Below, one piece after another: positions 1 through 6,354 of a stretch of DNA of 6,354 nucleotides. Each line of letters starts with the position of its first letter. Position 1 is the first letter of the stretch. The notes under the pieces were generated by a model. That model ran no database searches. It saw nothing but the letters and a program-made list of their open reading frames with translations, and was not told where the DNA came from. The DNA is from an uncultured Sphingomonadales bacterium (lineage in GTDB: Bacteria > Pseudomonadota > Alphaproteobacteria > Sphingomonadales > Sphingomonadaceae), in contig CAJBSR010000444.1 of the NCBI GenBank assembly GCA_903958285.1, positions 1 to 6,354 of the forward strand. Reading direction: 5' to 3'. The position numbers and the translations under genes are program-made.

Positions 1-2
1 AG

Positions 3-110
3 CCGTGGATCACACTCATCGTGATCGCCGTCGGCTATATCGCGATGATCCCTTTCAGCGTCCGCAGCTATGCCAAGGTGAAAGCTGCGCGTCAGGCTCA
101 GCCTAACTAA
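3..110 (+). CDS. pssA: C-terminal end of a membrane protein, probably CDP-diacylglycerol-serine O-phosphatidyltransferase
   Basis: The open frame enters from the left edge and ends at TAA (108-110), giving 35 visible residues. They read as a hydrophobic helix (ITLIVIAVGYIAMIPFSV) followed by a short basic tail (RSYAKVKAARQ). This is how alphaproteobacterial phosphatidylserine synthases end: a last membrane helix with an 'IPFSVRSY'-type motif and a short cytoplasmic tail. That enzyme condenses CDP-diacylglycerol with serine in the inner membrane, the first step towards phosphatidylethanolamine. The catalytic CDP-alcohol phosphotransferase motif lies outside the window, so the assignment rests on the tail alone, and any polytopic membrane protein could end similarly. 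The gene converges on the 72-residue ORF, with only 8 bases between the two stops and no recognisable terminator. Confidence 0.5.
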   Translation, partial: PWITLIVIAVGYIAMIPFSVRSYAKVKAARQAQPN

Positions 111-118
111 GCGCCGCC

Positions 119-337
119 CTAGGCCGCCATCCGGAAGGCCGTTGCAGGGACCGTGGCTGATGCGAGAGCAGGGCGACGGCGCATGACGTACACTTTTGCG
201 CACTCCACTTCTGCGGTCATGACCTGACCGGACAGTGCAGACTCGATCCGTTCTGCCGCGTCAGACAACATGCCGCGAATCAATAATCCGGCAAAACCCA
301 GAACCGTAGCGAAGAACATGAAAGCGACGATTTGCAT
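119..337 (-). CDS. small single-pass membrane protein, 72 aa, unknown function
   Basis: I do not recognise this protein. Residues about 3-21 (MQIVAFMFFATVLGFAGLL) form one membrane helix at the very N-terminus. A short amphipathic stretch (SDAAERIESALSG, 25-37) follows, then a tail with a basic patch MRRRP (52-56). There is a single cysteine (C46). The ATG start is well supported: an AAGGAGAT ribosome binding site (342-349) sits about 5 bases upstream. The upstream region carries a near-consensus EcfG-type stress promoter and, further out, a LexA-type repeat (both listed separately). The gene lies just downstream of tRNA-Asn on the same strand, but the tRNA terminator separates them, so it is probably its own unit. 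A stress-induced membrane peptide is an inference from the promoter, not from homology. Confidence 0.75.
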   Translation of the reverse strand: MQIVAFMFFATVLGFAGLLIRGMLSDAAERIESALSGQVMTAEVECAKVYVMRRRPALASATVPATAFRMAA

Positions 338-356
338 GGCGATCTCCTTTTGTTCT

Positions 357-381
357 CACGTTAATGATCCTGATTTGTTCC
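357..381 (-). promoter_or_regulatory. candidate general-stress (EcfG-type ECF sigma) promoter for the 72-aa gene
   Basis: On the minus strand the sequence reads GGAAC (381-377), a 16-base spacer, then CGTG (360-357). The alphaproteobacterial general-stress consensus is GGAAC, a 16-17 base spacer, then CGTT. The -35 element is therefore perfect, the spacing correct and the -10 element 3 of 4. Transcription would start only about 10-15 bases before the ribosome binding site, leaving a short leader. An overlapping sigma70-like option is TTGACG (389-384), 17 bases, CATTAA (366-361), whose -10 is poor. Confidence 0.5.
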
Positions 382-392
382 ATCGTCAAGCG

Positions 393-419
393 AAAAAAGA
401 ACAAGCCCAGAACGGGCCT
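393..419 (-). terminator. intrinsic terminator of tRNA-Asn
   Basis: Read on the minus strand, AGGCCC (419-414) and GGGCTT (408-403) form a 6-bp stem with one G-U pair around a 5-base loop GTTCT. It is followed by GTTC and a run of six T (398-393). It lies 35 bases beyond the tRNA CCA end, on the same strand, as expected for termination of the tRNA transcript before the small gene's promoter. Confidence 0.7.
399..413. promoter_or_regulatory. candidate LexA (SOS) box, GAAC-N7-GAAC
   Basis: GAAC (399-402), seven bases, GAAC (410-413) is an exact match to the direct-repeat LexA operator known in alphaproteobacteria. It lies 62-76 bases before the start of the 72-aa gene, 9 bases upstream of the TTGACG hexamer. 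It also falls inside the tRNA terminator: one half is the loop and the other abuts the T-run. The match could therefore be a by-product of that hairpin. Function is uncertain. Confidence 0.25.
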
Positions 420-453
420 GCGGATCTGTAGCGAATTGGGAGAAAAGTGAGAG

Positions 454-528
454 TGGCTCCCCGGGCCTGATTCGAACAGGCGGCCGTCCGATTAACAGTC
501 GGATGCTCTACCGCTGAGCTACCGGGGA
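454..528 (-). tRNA. tRNA-Asn (anticodon GTT)
   Basis: A complete cloverleaf is readable on the minus strand. The 7-bp acceptor stem is TCCCCGG (528-522) with CCGGGGA (464-458). The D-arm stem is GCTC/GAGC. The anticodon stem TCCGA/TCGGA encloses the loop CTGTTAA, giving anticodon GTT. The variable loop has 5 bases, and the T-arm stem GCCTG/CAGGC encloses loop TTCGAAT. The discriminator base is G, and the 3' CCA is encoded (456-454). The total is 72 nt plus CCA, with all stems fully paired. It has its own promoter upstream and a hairpin terminator downstream. No duplicated 3' end was seen nearby that would indicate an integration site. Confidence 0.97.
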
Positions 529-545
529 ACGCTCTACAGGCGGCG

Positions 546-573
546 CGTATAGCAGGCCAATTCTGCTTGGCAA
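546..573 (-). promoter_or_regulatory. sigma70-like promoter of tRNA-Asn
   Basis: On the minus strand TTGCCA (573-568; 5 of 6 to TTGACA), a 16-base spacer and TATACG (551-546; 4 of 6 to TATAAT) lie in the 50-base gap between the nadK stop and the tRNA. Transcription would begin about 10 bases before the mature 5' end at 528. The spacer also contains a small inverted repeat (GCCAA/TTGGC), which has no T-run and does not look like a nadK terminator. Confidence 0.6.
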
Positions 574-578
574 CCCGT

Positions 579-1343
579 TCAGACTGCAAATTGCTCCATG
601 GCAATCCGATCGTCGAGTGCATGTTCGGGATCGAACATCATTGTGAGCTTTGTGGTGCGGTCTGTGGTAACACGGACGGATGCAACGTCACGGACCTCCT
701 GTTGGTCGGCCACAGCGCTCACAGGGCGCTTAACGGGGTCGAGAACGCGGAACTGCAAGGTCGCATTGTCGGGCAAGATGGCACCGCGCCAGCGGCGGGG
801 TCTGAATGGGCTGATCGGCGTGAGCGCGAGAAGTGGAGAATCGAGTGGAAGGATCGGGCCCTGGGCGGAAAGATTATACGCGGTCGACCCAGTGGGGGTC
901 GCAACAAGGACACCGTCGCAGACCAATTCCTCCAGAACAACGCGGCCGTTCACTTCCACTTCCAGCTTGGCCGTCTGGCGCGTCTCACGCAGCAGTGACA
1001 CTTCGTTGATGGCGGGGCTGGAGACCTGCTCTCCGTCAATGGTCTCTGCTTCCATGCGCAGGGGGCAGATATGGAAGGATTTCGCCTTTGCGAGGCGCTC
1101 GTCGAGCGCTTCAACGCGCCAATCGTTCATAAGGAAACCAACGGTTCCCAAGTTCATGCCGAAAACAGGCACGATGCGCTTGCGCCCCAGCATGCCGTGC
1201 AAGGTTTGAAGCATGAAGCCATCACCGCCGAGCGCGACGATCATGTCCGCTTCCCGCAGGTCCGCCCAATCATAGGCGTTGCGAAGCTGCTCCGCCGCTT
1301 CCTGTGCAGGCGCGGTTGGCGAAACGAGGAGTGCGCGTTTCAT
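579..1343 (-). CDS. nadK: NAD kinase
   Basis: The 254-residue cytoplasmic enzyme phosphorylates the 2'-hydroxyl of NAD using ATP to make NADP, the only de novo source of NADP(H). The family signature GGDG is at residues 39-42, inside 'MIVALGGDGFML'. The NE pair is at 113-114 ('AINEVSLL'), and the glycine-rich NAD-binding stretch TPTGSTAY followed by SAQGP spans 149-163. The length is in the usual range for the short proteobacterial and alphaproteobacterial forms (about 250-300 aa), so the protein appears complete. The ATG overlaps the moaA stop as ATGA (1340-1343). The only SD-like sequence is GGCGG, formed by the last moaA codons, so translation is probably coupled to moaA. No terminator is visible after the stop; the tRNA promoter follows immediately. 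Confidence 0.95.
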   Translation of the reverse strand: MKRALLVSPTAPAQEAAEQLRNAYDWADLREADMIVALGGDGFMLQTLHGMLGRKRIVPVFGMNLGTVGFLMNDWRVEALDERLAKAKSFHICPLRMEAETIDGEQVSSPAINEVSLLRETRQTAKLEVEVNGRVVLEELVCDGVLVATPTGSTAYNLSAQGPILPLDSPLLALTPISPFRPRRWRGAILPDNATLQFRVLDPVKRPVSAVADQQEVRDVASVRVTTDRTTKLTMMFDPEHALDDRIAMEQFAV

Positions 1344-2335
1344 CCGCCGGTGACGCTCATATGGCGCTGCGTGGCAGCAAAGCCGAGGTCAAAATCGTGG
1401 CGTTCCGGTTTCGCGCCAATGGCTTGGTCGAGGAGCTTATCAAACAAGGATGGGTCATCTCCACGCAGGGCACCGCGCAAATCGACATGGTCTTCATGTC
1501 CTAGGCACATATAAAGCTTTCCAGACGCCGATACGCGCACGCGATTGCAGGATGCGCAGAAGTTGGCGGTGAGGGGTGAAATGAAGCCCACGCGGGTCGC
1601 TGAGCCCTCAACGGACCAATATCGCGCAGGCCCGCCGGTGCGGTGGGTGGACGGAAGCAGATTAAACGACTGTTCCAGCGTCTCGCGAACCGCCGTCAGA
1701 GGATAAAAGCGGTCTGTCCGGTCTTCGTCGATATGGCCGAGCGGCATGGTTTCGATAAAGGACAGGTCAAAGCCCTGGGAAATGCACCAGGAGAGCATGT
1801 CACTAAATTCATCATCATTGAGAGATTTCAGCGCCACCATGTTGATTTTAATCGAAAATCCACGTGCGCGGGCAGCTTCAAGTCCTTCCAGAACATTGTC
1901 CAGTCGGCCGATCCGCGTGATCTGCGCAAACCGGTTTGCATCAAGTGTGTCGAGGCTGACATTGATGCGGCGGATGCCTGCGTCCCAAAGGTCATCGGCA
2001 TGTTTGGCAAGGCTGGCGCCGTTTGTCGTCATCGTCAACTCGTCCAGACCGTGTCCGATCAGGCGGCCGATTTGGCGCGCCACATCGGTTGCACCGCGCC
2101 GGACGAGCGGCTCTCCACCCGTTAGGCGGATGCGACGGACACCGCGCGCGACGAAGGCTTCTGCCAGCCGGGCGATTTCCTCGAGCGAAAGAATCTCGCT
2201 GCGGGGCAGGAACTCCATCTGCTCTGCCATGCAATAACGGCAGCGCATATCGCAGCGGTCTGTCAAAGACAGACGCACATAGCTGATTTGCCGCCCATAG
2301 CGGTCTTCCAGCGCTGTGTTTGTTCCGCATCCCAT
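1340..2335 (-). CDS. moaA: GTP 3',8-cyclase MoaA (radical SAM, molybdenum cofactor synthesis)
   Basis: MoaA converts GTP to 3',8-cyclo-7,8-dihydro-GTP, the first step of molybdopterin synthesis (MoaC acts next). All hallmark residues are visible. Numbering here is from the upstream TTG at 2371; subtract 12 for the ATG start. The radical SAM cluster motif CxxxCxxC is C40/C44/C47, GGEP is at 85-88, and the C-terminal cluster cysteines are C272, C275 and C289. The NRVR segment (276-279) is the GTP-binding arginine region, and the protein ends in the conserved Gly-Gly. I chose the ATG at 2335 (331 aa, close to the usual ~330 aa). The in-frame TTG at 2371 would add 12 unconserved residues, and its AGGA is only one base away. 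Neither start has a good ribosome binding site. The moaA and nadK genes overlap by 4 bases. Confidence 0.95.
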   Translation of the reverse strand: MGCGTNTALEDRYGRQISYVRLSLTDRCDMRCRYCMAEQMEFLPRSEILSLEEIARLAEAFVARGVRRIRLTGGEPLVRRGATDVARQIGRLIGHGLDELTMTTNGASLAKHADDLWDAGIRRINVSLDTLDANRFAQITRIGRLDNVLEGLEAARARGFSIKINMVALKSLNDDEFSDMLSWCISQGFDLSFIETMPLGHIDEDRTDRFYPLTAVRETLEQSFNLLPSTHRTGGPARYWSVEGSATRVGFISPLTANFCASCNRVRVSASGKLYMCLGHEDHVDLRGALRGDDPSLFDKLLDQAIGAKPERHDFDLGFAATQRHMSVTGG

Positions 2336-2421
2336 GGAGGCGGTGCTAGTGCGGAGAGCGGCAGGGGACAAGTCCTGTTCAAATTAGGAAATTCCCAAGG
2401 CCTTCGCGCTAAGGCATCCTT
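2336..2421. other. divergent intergenic region between moaA and the EAL gene
   Basis: The promoters of both divergent genes should lie here, but I could not pick convincing -35/-10 pairs on either strand. Two small symmetric sequences stand out: GGAAATTCC (2387-2395) and a GGAC-AA-GTCC repeat (2366-2375). Either could be an operator. An AAGG (2411-2414) serves as ribosome binding site for the GTG start of the EAL gene, 7 bases before it. Confidence 0.4.
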
Positions 2422-4125
2422 GTGAAGCATTCTCTTCCCTCAGACGTCCAGAAAGGCGCGGCGGCACCGGTGATGGTGTATTCGCAATCGCGCCGTGATG
2501 AGATCCTTGCTGCTGTCACCGGGCTTGGGTGGCGCGCGTCCGCGTCTAGGCGCGTTGCGGGCCTGCAGGGGCGCATCATCGGGTCAGGCGCTGACGTTCT
2601 GCTGGTCGATGGTTGTGTTGATCCGGACGCCAGCACGTCTGTCGCGTCTATCGCGCCAAAGCTCGGCCGCAATGGCGTTGCGATTGTGGCTATGTACCCT
2701 GCCGGGTCCGAAAGTGCCTTGGAACTGGTGAATGCGGGGGCGACGCATCTTTTGTCGGAACCCTATAGTGCGGCAGAACTTCAGGCCGTGCTTATCTCTG
2801 CAAAGCGCTATGCCGCCCGGGCCATGGCAACTTCGGGGGTTTTGCCACCCGTAGACGCAGATTCCCTGACAGGCCTTGCCGATAGCGCGGAACTCCGCCG
2901 CTGGTTGGAACGAAATGGGCAAGCCGAAACGGTCTGGCTCCTTATCGTCAATATCTCCCGCTTTGATGCGATCAACGAAGCCTTGGGCGCCAATGTTGCC
3001 GATGCTGTGCTGCGCGCCGTCGGGCACCGTCTTGAGCCGCTGGTTGCCGAATCGGGCCTCAATTGCATCACCGCGCGAATGGCCGGTGCAGAATTTGGCG
3101 TGGCGATGGTCGGGGATATATCGCCCGACCGGCTGCTTCTTTTGGCCGAAGCGATTGTTGAGCGTGTCGGCCAACCCGTGGCCGTTGACGGAAAGACGGT
3201 CCGGCTTGGGTGCCACGTCGGGATTGCTGTGGCCGAAGCGGGCGCGAAAGATCGTGGGTCGATCGTCCGCCGTGCGGCCAAGGCGGTGGCGGATGCGCGC
3301 AAGGAAGATACAGGGCCAATCCGCCTTGTGACGACCGGAGACACCAAGGTTGCGGGTCGTATTTCTGCACTGCAGGCTGATCTGCGCAACGCGCTTGCCA
3401 AAGGCGAGATTGAAATCCTGTTCCAACCGCAATTTGCCATTGCGAGCGGACGTATTGACGGCGTGGAAGCCTTAGCGCGCTGGCAGCATCCGAAATATGG
3501 TCTGATCGGCGCAAAAACGCTGTTCACGGTGGCGGAGCAGTCAGACTATCTTGTGGAACTGTCGGCCCATATTCAGCGCCGCGCGCTGGAACTCGCCGCG
3601 GCTTGGCCGAAGTCGCTTTCGCGCCTGCGCTTGTCCGTCAATGTCACTGCGCGCGATATCAAGCATCCCGGCTTTGCGCAGCGTTTTCTGGCTCGGGTGG
3701 AGTCGTGCGGCTTTGCGCGGACACGGCTGACGGTGGAAGTCACCGAGACGGGCCTGATGGAGGATCTTGACGCCTCAGCGAAAGTCCTTGCCAAGTTCCG
3801 TTCTGCTGGGTGCCGTGTGGCCATTGATGACTTTGGCACGGGTTATTCCAGCCTTGCCTATCTCAAGGCGCTCCCGGCCGATTATCTGAAGCTGGATCAT
3901 GGACTTTCGGCGGAGATTACAGGAACGGAGCGCGACAGCGTTGTGGTGCGCGGCGCCATAGACATGGCCCATTCCCTAGGTTTGTCGGTCATTGCAGAAG
4001 GTGTTGAAAGCGAAGGCCAGCTCGGCCTTCTCGCACGGGCGGGTTGCAGCCACTTTCAGGGTTTTCTGAGGGCTGGCCCGCTGAATGTGGCCGCCCTTCA
4101 GAAACTTGTTGAGGCCGAGGCCTAG
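2422..4125 (+). CDS. cyclic-di-GMP phosphodiesterase: degenerate receiver, degenerate GGDEF and intact EAL domain
   Basis: The 567-residue protein has no membrane segment. Residues about 15-135 look like a receiver fold, but the usual acidic pair is absent and the conserved Lys-Pro is Glu-Pro (113-114), so it is probably not phosphorylated. Residues about 145-305 are a GGDEF fold whose signature is AGAEF (221-225), making cyclase activity unlikely; such domains can bind GTP and regulate an attached EAL. Residues about 315-562 are an EAL domain with the expected catalytic set: E349 (EAL), N407, E442, DDFGTG with D469/D470, K490, E526 (AEGVE) and Q546. It should hydrolyse c-di-GMP to pGpG. The GTG start has AAGG 7 bases upstream; an ATG at residue 18 is an alternative. 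The gene stands alone and its stop overlaps that of the convergent DUF4170 gene. The output process cannot be told from this window. Confidence 0.9.
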   Translation: MKHSLPSDVQKGAAAPVMVYSQSRRDEILAAVTGLGWRASASRRVAGLQGRIIGSGADVLLVDGCVDPDASTSVASIAPKLGRNGVAIVAMYPAGSESALELVNAGATHLLSEPYSAAELQAVLISAKRYAARAMATSGVLPPVDADSLTGLADSAELRRWLERNGQAETVWLLIVNISRFDAINEALGANVADAVLRAVGHRLEPLVAESGLNCITARMAGAEFGVAMVGDISPDRLLLLAEAIVERVGQPVAVDGKTVRLGCHVGIAVAEAGAKDRGSIVRRAAKAVADARKEDTGPIRLVTTGDTKVAGRISALQADLRNALAKGEIEILFQPQFAIASGRIDGVEALARWQHPKYGLIGAKTLFTVAEQSDYLVELSAHIQRRALELAAAWPKSLSRLRLSVNVTARDIKHPGFAQRFLARVESCGFARTRLTVEVTETGLMEDLDASAKVLAKFRSAGCRVAIDDFGTGYSSLAYLKALPADYLKLDHGLSAEITGTERDSVVVRGAIDMAHSLGLSVIAEGVESEGQLGLLARAGCSHFQGFLRAGPLNVAALQKLVEAEA

Positions 4126-4361
4126 TTGCCTTTGGCCGGCGCCAGAACTTCGGGTTGAAGCAGCCGATGCATGTGGACGACTACATATTTCATTTCGGCA
4201 TCGTCGACAGTCCGCTGCGCAGCGTTCCGCCAGGCTTCTTCAGCGCTCTTATAATCTGCGAAGAACCCGACGACGTCCATTGACTTCAAGTCGGCGAAAT
4301 CGAGTGTGCGGGGGTCTTTGACGCGGCCGCCGAACACCAGATGCAGTTTGCTATCGCTCAT
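4122..4361 (-). CDS. DUF4170 domain-containing protein, 79 aa
   Basis: This small soluble protein has the layout of the DUF4170 family, widespread in alphaproteobacteria. It begins with 'KLHLVFGGRV' (5-14), continues with an aromatic/acidic middle ('DVVGFFADY', 29-37) and 'AWRNAAQRTVDDA' (43-55), and ends with 'MKYVVVHMHRLL' (57-68). Function is unknown; the two His (63, 65) sit in the most conserved part. It is the last gene of a five-gene leftward operon. Its ATG overlaps the stop of the preceding gene (ATGA, 4358-4361), with an AAGGGA ribosome binding site just upstream. Its TAG stop lies in a CTAG palindrome shared with the stop of the convergent EAL gene. Its family is otherwise not tied to membrane stress proteins, so its place in this operon is a clue rather than an explanation. 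Confidence 0.9.
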   Translation of the reverse strand: MSDSKLHLVFGGRVKDPRTLDFADLKSMDVVGFFADYKSAEEAWRNAAQRTVDDAEMKYVVVHMHRLLQPEVLAPAKGN

Positions 4362-4849
4362 TCTTTCCCTTTGCGTATTGTCTTGGCTGCGGCTGTACCG
4401 GCTGTCGTTGCAGCCTTCCCGATTTTTCCGGCGAGCTCGCGAGCCGTTTGGCGTGCGGCATCCGATGTCAGCCCTAGCGCAAAAAGTTCCGCCTTGGCAA
4501 CGTCACCAGCAACTTTCGCCGCAGCCTTTGCTGTTTTTCTGACGCTACGGCCAACAGGGCCTGCGATCTTTGTTTCCCGCGCGGTGCGGGGCAGGGCGGC
4601 TGCGATGATGGCACCGATCGCCAGTCCCCCGGCAATGGCGGCCAGCGGGTTGCTGTCGAATTGCTGAGATGTCGTCTGGGCTGCAGCTTTTGCCTTTTCG
4701 CGCGTGACGGTGGCGGTCTCTTTGGCGCGAGCCTTGCCCGCTTCAAGGGCGTCATGCGCCTTTGTCTTTCCGGTCGCCAGCGCCTGTTCGGCCTTGCCGC
4801 GAACATCATTGTAGCGGGCGCTTGCCTTGGAACGGAGGTTGTCAGTCAT
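4358..4849 (-). CDS. YqjD/DUF883-like Ala/Lys-rich membrane-associated protein, 163 aa
   Basis: Residues 1-63 are a charged, Ala-rich amphipathic helix region (repeated KA, GKA and AKE units) resembling YqjD/ElaB or LEA-like helices. A hydrophobic segment follows at about 68-87 ('NPLAAIAGGLAIGAIIAAALP'), ending in PRT as in many DUF883-like proteins. Unlike YqjD, about 75 further residues follow it, again rich in Ala and Lys and with a net positive end (TIRKGKE). The start was set at the ATG at 4849, which has AAAGGAA 7 bases upstream; an in-frame TTG 39 bases earlier would add 13 unlikely residues. It overlaps the upstream gene by 8 bases and the downstream gene by 4, so it belongs to the operon. 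Function is unknown; a stress-related membrane role is inferred from family resemblance only. Confidence 0.75.
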   Translation of the reverse strand: MTDNLRSKASARYNDVRGKAEQALATGKTKAHDALEAGKARAKETATVTREKAKAAAQTTSQQFDSNPLAAIAGGLAIGAIIAAALPRTARETKIAGPVGRSVRKTAKAAAKVAGDVAKAELFALGLTSDAARQTARELAGKIGKAATTAGTAAAKTIRKGKE

Positions 4850-5105
4850 GGCGCGGTTCCTTTCTGATACGCCGGACAAGACCGGCAAGGGGTTTGCGAA
4901 ACAAGAAGGCGAGAACGCCTAAGCCGAGGGCGACAACGGCGACAGGCTGGGCCTGAAAGGCGCCGGTGACGCCCCGCTTGGTTTTGGCTGCCGCGCGCTT
5001 GCCGAGTTTTACGGGCGTCATGTTGTGACGCGCGAGGGAAAGGCTGTCCTCAAAACGAGCCTTGGCGGCGCGCACATTGGCCAATGCGTCATCCCGCTGT
5101 GTCAT
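4842..5105 (-). CDS. small membrane protein, YqjK- or DUF3618-like, 87 aa
   Basis: The N-terminal part (1-30, 'RDDALANVRAAKARFEDSL') is a short amphipathic, coiled-coil-like helix. A basic stretch (33-44, KLGKRAAAKTKR) follows, then one membrane helix at about 52-69 ('QPVAVVALGLGVLAFLF') and a basic tail (RKPLAGLVRRIRK). This layout and its position after a Holin-X gene resemble enterobacterial YqjK and alphaproteobacterial DUF3618 proteins, but I see no decisive motif. The ATG at 5105 was chosen because it overlaps the stop of the upstream gene (ATGA, 5102-5105). A longer frame to 5210 would lie wholly within that gene. The Shine-Dalgarno sequence is weak (GGGAA), so translation is probably coupled. 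The basic tail after the helix suggests it faces the cytoplasm. Confidence 0.75.
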   Translation of the reverse strand: MTQRDDALANVRAAKARFEDSLSLARHNMTPVKLGKRAAAKTKRGVTGAFQAQPVAVVALGLGVLAFLFRKPLAGLVRRIRKEPRHD

Positions 5106-5471
5106 GGCTTTTCCCACGGTCGGGTGACCTGATTGAAATGTCTCAGGCCCAAACGGACCAAAAGATAGGCCAGCAGGCCAAAGCCTGCGGAGACAATCAA
5201 AATCGACCACCCCATGCCGATGGCTTGCCCGATCCAGATCATCAGGCCGACCACGATCGCGACAATCAAAGCGAACACCAGAATGCCAGCGACAGCCATG
5301 AAGCCGATCGCTGGACCAAGATGGGATTTTCTGTCGCCGAGCTCCTCGCGAACATAGTTCATCTCTGCCCGGGCATAGTCCTTCGTATCGGCAACGAGCT
5401 GACCAATGAGGTCACGCACGCTCGGGCCATCAACGTCCGTCGGGGGTGGTTCTACGTCCATCTCCGCGCAA

Positions 5472-5488
<17 letters not shown>
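5102..5488 (-). CDS. Holin-X (YqjE-type) family inner membrane protein, 128 aa
   Basis: An N-terminal segment (23-53, 'SVRDLIGQLVADTKDYARAE') forms an amphipathic helix with regularly spaced acidic and basic residues. Two membrane helices joined by a short turn follow, at about 57-85 and 91-113, then a short tail (RHFNQVTRPWEKP). This is the architecture of the 'putative actinobacterial holin-X' family, to which E. coli YqjE belongs. Despite the name these are chromosomal membrane proteins and nothing here points to phage lysis. The start is uncertain: the ATG at 5488 overlaps the upstream gene by 17 bases with no clear ribosome binding site, and a second ATG at 5461 (119 aa) has GGAG directly against it. 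The stop overlaps the next gene (ATGA). Confidence 0.85.

Positions 5489-6354
<866 letters not shown>

Noticed and set aside
454..528. tRNA-Asn as an integration site of a mobile element
   Set aside because: No integrase gene or repeated tRNA 3' end is visible, and the neighbours are ordinary core genes.
556..571. Inverted repeat GCCAA/TTGGC after nadK as a terminator
   Set aside because: The stem is only 5 bp, has no T-run, and coincides with the spacer of the tRNA promoter.
386..622. Leftward 78-aa open frame across the tRNA
   Set aside because: It reads through the tRNA-Asn gene and its terminator and overlaps the nadK end, so it is not a plausible gene.
567..1209. Rightward open frames of 143 and 203 aa opposite nadK
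   Set aside because: The minus strand carries complete NAD kinase motifs; the forward frames are Arg/Ser-rich shadows without recognisable domains.

Overview
The window looks like chromosomal housekeeping DNA from an alphaproteobacterium, most likely a member of the Sphingomonadales. This is inferred from the GC-rich coding style, the tight ATGA-type gene overlaps, the presence of a DUF4170 protein (a family typical of alphaproteobacteria), and the sequence character of NadK, MoaA and enolase. No insertion sequence, phage gene cluster, CRISPR array or other mobile element was seen.

Left part (1-578). The end of a rightward gene, probably phosphatidylserine synthase (pssA), meets a leftward gene for a 72-residue single-pass membrane protein. 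Upstream of the small gene is a near-consensus alphaproteobacterial general-stress (EcfG-type) promoter. It follows tRNA-Asn(GTT), which has its own sigma70-like promoter and an intrinsic terminator. That terminator contains a perfect GAAC-N7-GAAC motif of the alphaproteobacterial LexA type.

Middle part (579-4125). Leftward moaA (molybdenum cofactor synthesis) and nadK (NAD kinase) are joined by an ATGA overlap. Divergent from them is a large rightward gene for a cyclic-di-GMP phosphodiesterase: degenerate receiver, degenerate GGDEF (AGAEF) and a complete EAL domain.

Right part (4122-6354). Five leftward genes overlap end to start without a gap. In order of transcription they encode a YqjD/ElaB-like C-terminally anchored protein with a histone H1-like Lys/Ala/Pro tail, a YqjE-type Holin-X family membrane protein, a small YqjK- or DUF3618-like membrane protein, a second YqjD-like Ala/Lys-rich membrane protein, and a DUF4170 protein. 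The order resembles the enterobacterial yqjD-yqjE-yqjK cluster, and the H1-like tail is the most unusual element here. The start of enolase (eno) runs rightward, divergent from this operon, and leaves the window at its right edge.

Annotation limits: everything rests on reading the translated sequence and motifs by eye. Family names without clear catalytic motifs (pssA fragment, YqjK/DUF3618-like, YqjD-like) are tentative.
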